This document shows, one piece after another, positions 36,382-45,365 of a stretch of DNA of 64,000 nucleotides. The position numbers were made by a program, and so were the translations under genes. Origin of the DNA: Vibrio casei (GTDB lineage: Bacteria; Pseudomonadota; Gammaproteobacteria; Enterobacterales; Vibrionaceae); NCBI RefSeq assembly GCF_002218025.2, contig NZ_AP018681.1, positions 62,001 through 126,000 of the forward strand, in the 5' to 3' direction. The notes beneath the pieces were generated by a model that was not told where the DNA came from, did not search any database, and worked only from the letters and a program-made list of their open reading frames with translations. The first letter of the stretch is position 1; each line of letters starts with the position of its first letter.

Positions 36382-37578
36382 TCAATCAACCACTACCATT
36401 TGTATTTTTCGGCTCATGGTTAGAATGCTAATCATGACCAAGGTACTCATTAAATAAAACATGCCTAAATCGGTTTGAGTGGCGATAAAGTGACGCACTA
36501 AAAACTCGCCGAAAAACCCTGCGATACACATTTGAATAGAGCCAGAAAACGCCGATACTGCGCCCACACGATGAGGGTGAGGCTCTAAGAGCAGCGACAT
36601 CGAAATAGGAAAGCTCATGCCTTGTGCGATGGTTAAAATAGTAAAGCCGATGATCAAATGCATAGTGGCTAAAGGCATCACTAATAACCAAATACCGGCA
36701 ATGGCCATTAACCCAAAGGCTAAGCTCAGCAATTGAGATTTTGAACAATATCGATTAAGACGGTTAACGGTTAGGCTACCGATTAACAACCCTGCCGAAG
36801 GAATGATCATGGCTTGTCCATAATCGGATACTGTCATGCCTAATTGTTGTTGCAATAAAAAAGGCAAGACAGACAACGAGACCACCGCGCCTAAATAGCT
36901 AATCCAGTTATAACTGGCGCTCGATAATACTTGCTTGTTGGTGATGAGTTCAGTGTAGCCTTTTATGACTTTTACGGGGCTAAAGCGGCTTTTGGGGTAA
37001 GGAAGTGTTTCAGGTAATACTTTCCACCCGAGAGTGACAATGGCAATTAAATAAATTAATACGGCGGTAAATACGCTTTGCCAACCAAAGTGATAGGCCG
37101 CCCAGCCTCCAAATACGGGAGACACAATCGGCAATATTGACGCCGTAATAGAAAGGTAAGATAACGCTTTAGTGAGATCGGTACCGTTGTAACTGTCTCG
37201 TAGTACACTGCGCCCTAATACCGATGCACTCCCTGCACCTAACCCTTGTAATAAACGCCCAAACAATAAGGCATCAAAACTATTTGCCCATAAAACACAA
37301 ATTAAGGTGCCGACAAGGTAAACTCCTTGCCCTAATAAAAAGACAGGGCGGCGACCTATTGCATCGGAAAGCGGGCCATAAAAGAGTTGAGATAAGCCAA
37401 AGCTAATTAAAAAGAACGTCACAATTGATTGAACTTGGGCTTGAGAGGCCGCTAAGTCGTGGCTAATGAGTGGTAAAGAAGGCAGATAAATACTCACACC
37501 AACCTGACCCGTTGCAATGATCATCATAGCGAGCAAAAGTGGTGTTTTTTTAAAGACATTGAGCGTTTTTGTTTTCAT
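36382..37578 (-). CDS. Bcr/CflA-family multidrug efflux MFS transporter
   Basis: A 398-residue DHA1 transporter with 12 helices. The motif A loop reads FYGPLSDAIGRRPVFLLGQG, and motif C-like residues are in VSPVFGGWAAYHFGWQSVF. The N-terminal TGQVGVSIYLPSLPLISHDL is typical of Bcr/CflA proteins, which export bicyclomycin, sulfonamides or chloramphenicol-like drugs with proton exchange. The substrate here is unknown. It is divergent from a LysR regulator about 90 nt away that probably controls it. Confidence 0.88.
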   Translation of the reverse strand: MKTKTLNVFKKTPLLLAMMIIATGQVGVSIYLPSLPLISHDLAASQAQVQSIVTFFLISFGLSQLFYGPLSDAIGRRPVFLLGQGVYLVGTLICVLWANSFDALLFGRLLQGLGAGSASVLGRSVLRDSYNGTDLTKALSYLSITASILPIVSPVFGGWAAYHFGWQSVFTAVLIYLIAIVTLGWKVLPETLPYPKSRFSPVKVIKGYTELITNKQVLSSASYNWISYLGAVVSLSVLPFLLQQQLGMTVSDYGQAMIIPSAGLLIGSLTVNRLNRYCSKSQLLSLAFGLMAIAGIWLLVMPLATMHLIIGFTILTIAQGMSFPISMSLLLEPHPHRVGAVSAFSGSIQMCIAGFFGEFLVRHFIATQTDLGMFYLMSTLVMISILTMSRKIQMVVVD

Positions 37579-37666
37579 TAAGCTAGTGTACTTTGGTGAA
37601 TATAAAATGATAATAGACCGAACAGGAAAGAGATTGAGTCTATTTAAGAAATAATGAGGGCGCGTG

Positions 37667-38575
37667 ATGGATTGGATGGAATCGGTAAGAACTTATATTA
37701 AAGTAGTGGATGAAGGCAGCTTTAATCAAGCGGCTAGAAAACTCAATACAACCAGCTCAGCGGTAAGTAAGCGTATTCATTTTTTAGAGCAACGTATTGG
37801 TGTCCAACTGCTTAAACGTACGACTCGATCTTTAAGCCAAACAGAAGCGGGCGCTTTGTTTTATCAACGAGGAAAAACCCAATTAGAACAATGGCAATCA
37901 CTGGTGGATGAAACACGCTCGGTCAACCAAGCCCCGACGGGGATGCTAAGAGTCGGCGCGACGTTGGCATTAGGCTCAAAATTTTTCATGCGGTATGTTG
38001 ATGATTTTTTACGTCAATATCCCCAAATAAAAGTTCAGCTGATTACCACCATGCCTGGTCAGTTGCCAGAACTGAGTTTTGATATTTATATTGGTCGTGA
38101 AATTGAAAACCTCGATACGTTAAGTTTTCGTGCTGCGCCTTTAGTGGATTATCAATCCGGTTTTTATGCTTCTCCTATTTACTTGAAAGAACATGGCGAG
38201 CCGAAAACAGTCGATGATCTTGCTTTGCATAATATGTTGATTTGGGGTGAAAAAGTGGAAAGAGAGGTTCGTTTATCGACGCTTGGTGAGCGCTCAAAGA
38301 AAGTGCGTTTTACGGGAAATTTCTCGACCACTAATCCAGAAGCGTTATTCCACAGTGCCAAACGTGGCATGGGGATAATTTTATCCAACCAAGTGATGTT
38401 ACAAGAAGAAATTCAACGTGGTGAATTGGTACGAGTACTGCCTGATGTGACTTCTGAACACACACGAGTGTATGCGTATTACCCTAAACTCGATTATGAG
38501 CACACGCGAACTCAGCTCTTTGTGGATTATTTAAAGCAACGACTAAAGCGTGAAAAAGACGTAAAGGTGGTTTAG
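37667..38575 (+). CDS. LysR-family transcriptional regulator
   Basis: A 302-residue LysR protein. The winged helix (about 5-65) includes DEGSFNQAARKLNTTSSAVS and LGVQLL-type residues (RIGVQLLKRTTRSLSQTEAG), typical of the CrgA/AaeR-like group. ATG 37667 and ATG 37676 are both possible, as is a GTG at 37664. It is divergent from the Bcr/CflA transporter and ends 35 nt from a second, convergent LysR gene. Confidence 0.88.
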   Translation: MDWMESVRTYIKVVDEGSFNQAARKLNTTSSAVSKRIHFLEQRIGVQLLKRTTRSLSQTEAGALFYQRGKTQLEQWQSLVDETRSVNQAPTGMLRVGATLALGSKFFMRYVDDFLRQYPQIKVQLITTMPGQLPELSFDIYIGREIENLDTLSFRAAPLVDYQSGFYASPIYLKEHGEPKTVDDLALHNMLIWGEKVEREVRLSTLGERSKKVRFTGNFSTTNPEALFHSAKRGMGIILSNQVMLQEEIQRGELVRVLPDVTSEHTRVYAYYPKLDYEHTRTQLFVDYLKQRLKREKDVKVV

Positions 38576-38610
38576 TTTTAGTCTTTTTTGTCCATGTGAT
38601 CTGTTTGAGT

Positions 38611-39501
38611 TTAATCCCATGGGTGCTGAAGGAAGTAATCACTTAAAAAATCGATTAACGCACGAACGGTGGGGGATAGATGTTTTCTGGAAGGGTACAA
38701 CACATAAATGTCCATTTCTTGTAATCCCCAATGTGGTAGTACTTGGATCAGCTCACCGCGTGCTAAATAGGGTTTGACTAGGTAAGTGGGTTGCATGGTG
38801 ATGCCGGCATTCTTCAAAGCTGCTTGCATTAAAATCGTGGCATCATTTGCTGTTAACCGGCAGTTGACTTCAACTGATCGCATGTCTTCTTGTTGCTTCA
38901 AATGCCAGACATGGTGATCGAAATTTTTATACCCTAAACAGGAATGCAGGGAAAGATCGTTTGGTTCCGTAATCGGATTATGTTGAGATAAATAGTGTTC
39001 ACTGGCGACTAAAGCAGAAAAACATTTCGCAATAGGTTTACCGATTAACGCTGGATCAGGAGAGAACGCAATGCGTATCGCAAGATCGATTCGGTTATTG
39101 ATCAGATCGGTGGTGGTATCTTGCAAATCAATATCAATTTCAACGCTTGGGTGCTGCGCCATAAAATCGGTAATGGCTGAAATTAACCGCGCGTGACCAA
39201 AAGACATGCTGCTTGCTATGCGGATTTTACCATTTAACTCATGATTAGGCTTGATGGCATTAAGCATTTTTTCTGCATCATCCACCCATTGTTCTATATC
39301 CGATAAGCATTGCTCACCTGCGGTCGTTAACGATACTTTCCGGGTCGTACGGTGTAATAAACGAGTATTAAACCAAGCTTCAATGGCTTCTATATATCTT
39401 GTGACCATTGGCCTAGACATCTCTAAACGCTCGGCGGTGGTGGTGAAGCTGCCCGTTTGAGCAATGTCGATGAAAACTTTCGCAGCGGTGACTTTATCCA
39501 T
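38611..39501 (-). CDS. LysR-family transcriptional regulator
   Basis: A 296-residue LysR protein with the N-terminal helix-turn-helix IAQTGSFTTTAERLEMSRPM and the linker LLHRTTRKVSLTTAGEQCL. The effector domain follows from about residue 90. It is divergent from the metallo-beta-lactamase-fold gene at 39614, with about 110 nt between the starts, so it probably controls that gene and the coupled DsbA-like gene. Confidence 0.88.
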   Translation of the reverse strand: MDKVTAAKVFIDIAQTGSFTTTAERLEMSRPMVTRYIEAIEAWFNTRLLHRTTRKVSLTTAGEQCLSDIEQWVDDAEKMLNAIKPNHELNGKIRIASSMSFGHARLISAITDFMAQHPSVEIDIDLQDTTTDLINNRIDLAIRIAFSPDPALIGKPIAKCFSALVASEHYLSQHNPITEPNDLSLHSCLGYKNFDHHVWHLKQQEDMRSVEVNCRLTANDATILMQAALKNAGITMQPTYLVKPYLARGELIQVLPHWGLQEMDIYVLYPSRKHLSPTVRALIDFLSDYFLQHPWD

Positions 39502-39613
39502 TTATTTGTTCGATTTAAGAAATAATGATGCACAGTATTGTCTATATATCTGAACAATTCAAATCAATACACTTCTTCCTGTTTCCAAAATAACTTAAAC
39601 AGGAATGAAGAAT

Positions 39614-40495
39614 ATGAAAACTTTTACGCTACTAACTACATCTCTTATTGCCGTTACTTCGGCTCATGCCGCGATGCAAAATGAAACGCAACAAATGCCA
39701 TTAACGCTCCAGGTTTATCATGCTGCTCCAAGTAGTTTTGATGTGAACTCAACTCTGGTCTACGGCCAAACGGAAGCGGCGGTGATCGATGCTGGTTTTA
39801 GCAAAGCGGATGCATTAAGAATTGCCGCGAATGTTCTTGATTCAGGTAAAAAGTTGACCACTATTTTTATTAGCCAAGCTGATCCCGATTACTATTTTGG
39901 CATCGAAACTCTAAAGCAATATTTCCCTGATGCTAAAGTGCTGGCGACTCCAGCGGTACGTGATGAAATTAAGCATAAAATGGCGTCTAAAATAGAGTAT
40001 TGGGTACCAAAAATGGGTGTGAATGCGCCAGTAAAACCAGTCGTTCCAGATGCTTATACACTTTCTTCATTTTCTGTGGATGGACAAAAAATAGAAATAA
40101 GAGGTTCTGAAGGAGTGTTGGCTCATCGTCCTTATCTTTGGATCCCATCGCTAAAAGCCATTGTTGGAAACGTTGGTATTTATGGTGATATGCAAGTCTG
40201 GACGGCGGATACACAAACGCAAGGTGAATTGAATGCTTGGGTTGAACAACTCGCCGAAATGAAAGCACTGAAGCCACAAGTGGTGGTTCCTGGGCACATG
40301 GAAGCTTCTACATCGCTTGATATCAGTACCATTCAGTCAACGGAAGATTATTTAAACGCTTTTATCAAAGCGAAAAAGAGCAGTAAAAATAGCCAAGAAC
40401 TAATTGATAAAATGATGGCTATCTATCCAGAAAAACAAGTTCCGCTTACTTTAAGCCTTGGGGCAAAAGTGCATATGGGAGAAATGAAATGGTAA
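39614..40495 (+). CDS. Exported metallo-beta-lactamase-fold protein with altered metal site
   Basis: A 293-residue protein with a signal peptide (cut after SAHA). The fold is recognised from STLVYGQTEAAVIDAGF, LTTIFISQADPDYYFGIETL and VVVPGHME. The zinc motif HxHxDH is replaced by QADPDY, and the later region reads GNVGIYGDMQVW where active relatives have GD and HVW. Most metal ligands are therefore missing or changed, so hydrolase activity is doubtful. AGGA lies 9 nt before ATG 39614; ATG 39605 abuts it and is unlikely. Its end overlaps the next gene by 7 nt. Confidence 0.82.
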   Translation: MKTFTLLTTSLIAVTSAHAAMQNETQQMPLTLQVYHAAPSSFDVNSTLVYGQTEAAVIDAGFSKADALRIAANVLDSGKKLTTIFISQADPDYYFGIETLKQYFPDAKVLATPAVRDEIKHKMASKIEYWVPKMGVNAPVKPVVPDAYTLSSFSVDGQKIEIRGSEGVLAHRPYLWIPSLKAIVGNVGIYGDMQVWTADTQTQGELNAWVEQLAEMKALKPQVVVPGHMEASTSLDISTIQSTEDYLNAFIKAKKSSKNSQELIDKMMAIYPEKQVPLTLSLGAKVHMGEMKW

Positions 40496-41112
40496 AAGTG
40501 CATTATTTCTTCGACCCTTTATGTGGCTGGTGTTTTGGGGCGACGGATCTGGTTGATGTGTTAAATAATAGGGATGATCTTGAGATCATTTTGCATCCTG
40601 GAGGCATGTTAGAAAATCAATTCATGAGTGATGAATTTCGCGCTAAAGTTAAAATTTATGATCCGAAAATTGCGTCATTGACTGGGCAACAATTTGGAAA
40701 GAAATATACCGATAGAATTAAAAGTAACGAACGTATTCAATTGGACTCTTTTGTAACGGCTCAGGCGGTGATGGCGATGGAATCGATTAACGCTCGTGGT
40801 GTTGATATGCTAAAAGCGATTCAATTCGCGCATTATCAAAAGGGGTTAGATGTGAGTCAAACTGAAGTGTTGACTGATTTAGCGATAGAGCTAGGGGCTG
40901 AGAAAGACGCTTACCAAGTTGCTTTTAATTATTCTTCCTCTCAGTTGGATAAGAATATTAGCAACAGCCGTCAGCTAATGAGGCAGTGGAGCGTACAGGG
41001 CTTTCCAACTTTGATTGCAGAAATCAATGATGGGCTTAAAGTATTGCCACATTCTTCTTTCTATAATCAAGTTGAACAATGGAAAACAGGATTAGACACA
41101 TGGCTCACTTGA
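40489..41112 (+). CDS. DsbA-family thioredoxin-fold protein, CGWC active site
   Basis: A 207-residue protein of the DsbA/FrnE-like group without a signal peptide. The active site is FDPLCGWCFGATDLV at residues 7-20, followed by the inserted helical domain and the cis-Pro loop VQGFPTLIAE near residue 165. Cytosolic members act as disulfide isomerases or glutathione-dependent oxidoreductases. GGAG lies 8 nt before the ATG, which overlaps the end of the metallo-beta-lactamase-fold gene, so the two are translated together. Confidence 0.87.
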   Translation: MVKVHYFFDPLCGWCFGATDLVDVLNNRDDLEIILHPGGMLENQFMSDEFRAKVKIYDPKIASLTGQQFGKKYTDRIKSNERIQLDSFVTAQAVMAMESINARGVDMLKAIQFAHYQKGLDVSQTEVLTDLAIELGAEKDAYQVAFNYSSSQLDKNISNSRQLMRQWSVQGFPTLIAEINDGLKVLPHSSFYNQVEQWKTGLDTWLT

Positions 41113-41641
41113 TTTAGATCGCGTTACTATCATCGTGCTATCTCATTATGAGATTCGGTGTAAAAAGAAGTTTAGTAGAAAAAGTGGTTAGACAAAAAAG
41201 TGGATACTTTCGCTTATTGTTTAGCCATTTTTTATTGGTTAAAACTGATCAATATCACTATTTAAGATAATTGTTTTTATTTTTTATTATGTCGTTTTTT
41301 ATTTTTATTCTCTCGATTTTTCATCTTTTACTATCTGTATTATCAATACGTTATTTAGCTATCTTGGCAAATATCTTCTTTTCCTTTCGCTTATTAAATT
41401 AATAAAAAACACTTTATTTTTCATAAAATGAGATTTTTTGTTTCATTTTGATTTGACGGTTTCTTGTTCTCTGCATAGATTTAATCAAAGTGAAATATCT
41501 TCAGTAAGCCGTAAATATATTTCATTCAGAGTGAAAAACTTTCATTCGTTGATCAAAATCTCAATCTGAAGCTTGCTCATGGAATGACAAGCTGGTGGCA
41601 GTAGGTTGATGTTCATAATCCCGCACAAAAAGGAGAATGGG
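41113..41641. other. AT-rich leader of the sugar/polyol operon
   Basis: This stretch of about 530 nt has no recognisable gene and is very AT-rich. Its last 150 nt hold the inverted repeats described separately and probably the operon promoter. Nothing else could be named. Confidence 0.5.
41491..41544. promoter_or_regulatory. Inverted repeats, candidate SorC operator
   Basis: TGAAATAT (41491-41498) and ATATTTCA (41517-41524) form an 8-bp inverted repeat with an 18-nt spacer. TGAAA-AAC-TTTCA (41532-41544) is a second, tighter one using the same TGAAA half-site. They lie 98-150 nt before the transporter start. The SorC regulator of this operon is the likeliest ligand. Confidence 0.45.
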
Positions 41642-42697
41642 ATGAGCAAGTTACGTGCTATGACGAGAAAAATGCAACTAGCAACTGCGACGGTTGCTCT
41701 GTCAATTTTGTCGGCTACTTCACCAGCTATGGCGGAAACAAAAGCGCCGACTGCATTTAAATGTAAACCCGGAGAAACCTATTACATGAATGTGATGGTA
41801 TCTGGTGTGGAATATTGGTTCCCTGTTTATGAAATGATGAAACAAGCGGCTCAATCGATGGGCTGTAAAACGGTTTATACCGGTACACCAGAATATGACG
41901 TGAATAAACAACTCGCTTCTTTTGAACAAATCCTCGCGAAAAAGCCGGCAGGTATTTTACTGCACCCAATGAATCCAGATCCTTTTATTGAACCTATTAA
42001 CCGAGCAGCGGAAATGGGCATTCCCGTGGTGACGTTCGCAGCCGATTCACCAAACAGCAAACGAGTATCTTTTATTACGTCGGATAACTATCAAGAAGGT
42101 AAGTTTGCCGCTGATGCGGTGGCGAAAGATATGGGCGGTAAAGGTGAATATGCAGTTTTGGAAAACCCAGGACAAGATAACCATGATCGACGTGTTACTG
42201 CTTTTGTCGCTCGTATGGAAGAGAAATGGCCGGATATGAAGTTGGTTTCTCGTGCTGCGAGTAATACTGATGCAGTGAAAGCGTATAACGCCGTTATGAC
42301 TATGGCGCAGGCACATCCAAAATTAGGAGCTGTGTTTATGCCAGAAGCCACATCGGCGATGGGAGCGGCCCAGGCCAGTAAGGAACTGGGTGGAAAAATA
42401 CGTATTTTCAATGCCGATGTGAATGCCAAAATTTTGGACATGATTAAGCAAGGTGAAATTTTTGGCGCGGTTAACCCGAACCAAGGTATGCAAGGTTACA
42501 TGGGCATGATGTTGCTTTATATGGCAGCTCACCCAGAGATGATTGATCCTATGAATGACCATAAACGTTCCGGTTATAACCCAATGGGCGTTCCGTTTGT
42601 TGATAATGGTTTTTCTATTGTCACGAAAGAAAATGCCGATGATTTTTATTGGGATAAGTACCTATCAAGACGCGGTACCAAAGGTATTAATGAGTAA
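41642..42697 (+). CDS. Sugar ABC transporter periplasmic binding protein (RbsB-type)
   Basis: A 351-residue binding protein with a signal peptide (cut near SPAMA-ET) and the two-lobed Peripla_BP_4 fold. Family stretches are YDVNKQLASFEQILAKKPAG, AADSPNSKRVSFITSDNYQE and NPNQGMQGYMGMMLLYMAAH. It captures the substrate for the importer in the next two genes. AAGGAGA lies about 6 nt before ATG 41642, which settles the start over the earlier ATG at 41606. A hairpin follows, as often found after the most abundant component of such importers. Confidence 0.9.
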   Translation: MSKLRAMTRKMQLATATVALSILSATSPAMAETKAPTAFKCKPGETYYMNVMVSGVEYWFPVYEMMKQAAQSMGCKTVYTGTPEYDVNKQLASFEQILAKKPAGILLHPMNPDPFIEPINRAAEMGIPVVTFAADSPNSKRVSFITSDNYQEGKFAADAVAKDMGGKGEYAVLENPGQDNHDRRVTAFVARMEEKWPDMKLVSRAASNTDAVKAYNAVMTMAQAHPKLGAVFMPEATSAMGAAQASKELGGKIRIFNADVNAKILDMIKQGEIFGAVNPNQGMQGYMGMMLLYMAAHPEMIDPMNDHKRSGYNPMGVPFVDNGFSIVTKENADDFYWDKYLSRRGTKGINE

Positions 42698-42709
42698 TGT
42701 TGATTTATG

Positions 42710-42734
42710 GAGACCTAGTGTCTAGGTCTCTTTC
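42710..42734 (+). terminator. Hairpin after the binding-protein gene (attenuator)
   Basis: A perfect 9-bp stem, GAGACCTAG (42710-42718) and CTAGGTCTC (42722-42730), with a TGT loop is followed by TTTCTC. It lies inside the operon and would let only part of the transcripts continue, raising binding-protein levels over the membrane parts. Confidence 0.65.
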
Positions 42735-42779
42735 TCATTTACTTTTTTACTCATTCACTCTCTTACTCATGGAGGCGAC

Positions 42780-44318
42780 ATGGTGGATATAGCCAATAGG
42801 ACACCGGTGCTTGAGATCAAAAATGTCACGAAGACGTTTGGCTCAACCGCAGCACTCAACAATATTTGTTTTGAATTATTACCTGGTGAAATCCATGCCG
42901 TTGCGGGTGAAAACGGTGCGGGTAAGTCTACGTTAATGAAAATTATTGATGGTATACATCAGCCAGACAGCGGTGATATATACATTAATGGGCAAAAAGT
43001 TGTGGTGAGTAATCCACTGATGGCTCAAAAGCTAGGCATTGGGTTTGTTCATCAAGAAATTGCGCTGTGTACCGATGTTTCGGTTGCTGAAAACATCATG
43101 ATGGCAAAAATCAATCATTCGCCAGGTTGGTTCGTTGATTATAAGGCCTTATATCGTGAAGCCTATGATGTGATTAGCCAGTTGGCCGATATTGACCCGA
43201 AGCAGAAGGTGTTAAATCTAACGATCTCCAATCAGCAGTTGGTGGAGATCGCGAAAGCGTTGGTTTTGGATTGTAAAATTCTTATTTTGGATGAGCCAAC
43301 GGCGGCCTTAACGGATCAAGAAACGGAAATATTATTTTCCATCATGCAGTCTCTAAAGGCCCAAGGCATCAGCATTATTTATATTAGCCATCGCATGGCA
43401 GAAATTTTTGAGCAATGCGACCGAGTTAGTGTGTTTCGTGATGGTTATTATATTCACACCAAACAAATTGATAAAACCACCCCCCAGGCGATCATTCAGA
43501 GTTTAGTTGGTCGAGAAATTGACAATTTATATCCGCTAAAATTTGCAGGGACAGTGGAAAGCGGCCCCGTTATTTTAGATGTTGAAAGTTTGTCTGACGG
43601 TCGTCGATTTAATGACATTAATTTTAAAGTCTACCAAGGTGAAATTTTTGGTGTTGCGGGGCTCATTGGTGCTGGTCGTTCGGAAATGGTGCAAGGCTTG
43701 TGTGGTCTTCGTAAAAAACACACTGGAATCCTGACGTTTAATGGTCAAGTCGTCAAGATCACCGGTTACCGAGATTCAATTGAGCAAGGCATCGTGTATT
43801 TGTCTGAAGATCGCAAAGAAGAAGGGCTGTTTCTTGAGCTGTCGATTTTATCCAATGTATCCGCACTGAAACTTGAGCAAATTTCAGATCATGGCTTGAT
43901 TAATAAAGATAAAGAATTTGAACAAGCACAGACACTGACCAGTAAGCTGAATCTAAAAAGTGGCAGCTTATATCATAAAGTCTCTTCATTAAGTGGGGGG
44001 AATCAACAAAAAGTGGCGCTTGCTAAAATCCTGTCTGTTAATCCCAAACTCATCATTCTTGATGAACCGACGAGAGGCATTGATGTTGGGGCAAAAACTG
44101 AAATCCACCAATTAATCCGAGATTTGGCGAATGCAGGGATCGGTATCATCGTTATTTCTTCAGAGCTGCCAGAAATCATTGGGTTAAGTGACCGAGTAAT
44201 GGTGATGCGCGAATCGCATCAAATGGGGTTACTCGTTGGTGAGCAAATAACAGAACACAATATTATGCACTTAGCATCTGGTGCTGAAAAATGGCCTCTA
44301 GACGCTGCACAAGCGTAA
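42780..44318 (+). CDS. Sugar ABC transporter ATPase (RbsA-type, double NBD)
   Basis: A 512-residue protein with two ATP-binding domains. The first has the Walker A GENGAGKSTLMK and Walker B LILDEPTAALTDQE. The second has the degenerate Walker A GLIGAGRSEMVQ, the signature SLSGGNQQKVALAK and LIILDEPTRGIDVG. This is the carbohydrate uptake CUT2 arrangement, as in RbsA or EryE. A good ribosome site (GGAGG) precedes ATG 42780. The permease starts 15 nt after its stop. Confidence 0.93.
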   Translation: MVDIANRTPVLEIKNVTKTFGSTAALNNICFELLPGEIHAVAGENGAGKSTLMKIIDGIHQPDSGDIYINGQKVVVSNPLMAQKLGIGFVHQEIALCTDVSVAENIMMAKINHSPGWFVDYKALYREAYDVISQLADIDPKQKVLNLTISNQQLVEIAKALVLDCKILILDEPTAALTDQETEILFSIMQSLKAQGISIIYISHRMAEIFEQCDRVSVFRDGYYIHTKQIDKTTPQAIIQSLVGREIDNLYPLKFAGTVESGPVILDVESLSDGRRFNDINFKVYQGEIFGVAGLIGAGRSEMVQGLCGLRKKHTGILTFNGQVVKITGYRDSIEQGIVYLSEDRKEEGLFLELSILSNVSALKLEQISDHGLINKDKEFEQAQTLTSKLNLKSGSLYHKVSSLSGGNQQKVALAKILSVNPKLIILDEPTRGIDVGAKTEIHQLIRDLANAGIGIIVISSELPEIIGLSDRVMVMRESHQMGLLVGEQITEHNIMHLASGAEKWPLDAAQA

Positions 44319-44333
44319 TGCAGGAGAAAAAGA

Positions 44334-45353
44334 ATGACTATTGAGAATGTATCGACACATAAAACCACGGCGCCAAGTAAAAAGCGTTCATTAGGTGAAA
44401 TACTGGTTGAGTTTAGCCAAATGAGAGAGTTCACCTTATTGCTGATTATTGTGGTGATGTTTATTGGGATGAGTTTTGCGTCTCCGTATTTCCTGACTTG
44501 GGCGAATATGAAAGCAATGCTTTTATCGTTTTCAACTGAAGGCATTGTTGTCGTTGGTATGACGATGTTGCTGATTGTTGGTGGAATTGATCTGTCCGTT
44601 GGTGCGGTGATGTGTTTAGCCATGGTGTTTGCGGGCAAGCTTTTTATGCTCGGCATGAATCCTTGGATGGCGAGTTTAGCGGCAATTGGTTTTAGTGGGC
44701 TTATCGGTTGGTTGATGGGCCTGTGCGTTACTCGGCTAGGGCTGCATCATTTTATTGTCACGCTGGCTTTTATGGGGTTGGCTAGAGGGGCGAGTATGAT
44801 CATTACTCAAGGCACGCCTATTTCTCTTTTCACATTACCGCCTGAATTTAAGTTTATTGGTCAAGGGACGCTATTTGGTGTGCCGTTCTCCATCATTATT
44901 TTCTTCATTGTCATTATCATCAGTGATTTCCTGCTCCGTAATGCTAAAGCGTTTCGTAAGATTTTTTATACCGGAAGTAATGAAAAAGCAGCGCAATATT
45001 CTGGGGTGAATACGAATAAGGTCAAGCTGTATGTCACGGTCTTATCTTCGGCGTTGTGTGGTTTAGCCGGCATTATTTATATGTCTAAATTTGGCGCAGC
45101 GACTCCGAACTTTGGCGTAGGTTTAGAGCTAAATATCATTGCAGCTGCGGTTATTGGTGGGGCCAGTTTAAAAGGAGGCGAAGGGACGATTTTCGGCGCT
45201 ATTTTAGGGATTGCACTGCTAAGTGTAGTATCGAGTTCATTGATGCTGTTGGACGTGTCGGTGTACTGGCAAGAGTTCATTAAAGGCTTGATTTTACTCG
45301 CTGCGGTTGCGGTTGATCACCATATGCACCAGAAATCTAAAGCCAAAGCGTAA
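44334..45353 (+). CDS. Sugar ABC transporter permease (RbsC-type)
   Basis: A 339-residue CUT2 permease with 8-10 helices. The conserved stretches TEGIVVVGMTMLLIVGGIDL, NEKAAQYSGVNTNKVKLYV and IAAAVIGGASLKGGEGTIFG are typical of RbsC. It forms the membrane channel with the preceding ATPase and binding protein. AGGAG about 10 nt upstream acts as ribosome site. Confidence 0.93.
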   Translation: MTIENVSTHKTTAPSKKRSLGEILVEFSQMREFTLLLIIVVMFIGMSFASPYFLTWANMKAMLLSFSTEGIVVVGMTMLLIVGGIDLSVGAVMCLAMVFAGKLFMLGMNPWMASLAAIGFSGLIGWLMGLCVTRLGLHHFIVTLAFMGLARGASMIITQGTPISLFTLPPEFKFIGQGTLFGVPFSIIIFFIVIIISDFLLRNAKAFRKIFYTGSNEKAAQYSGVNTNKVKLYVTVLSSALCGLAGIIYMSKFGAATPNFGVGLELNIIAAAVIGGASLKGGEGTIFGAILGIALLSVVSSSLMLLDVSVYWQEFIKGLILLAAVAVDHHMHQKSKAKA

Positions 45354-45365
45354 GGGACTGAATCT

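Noticed and set aside
42047..42441. Two long minus-strand frames inside the binding-protein gene
   Set aside because: They mirror the coding frame of a clearly identified gene and have no ribosome sites or family features.
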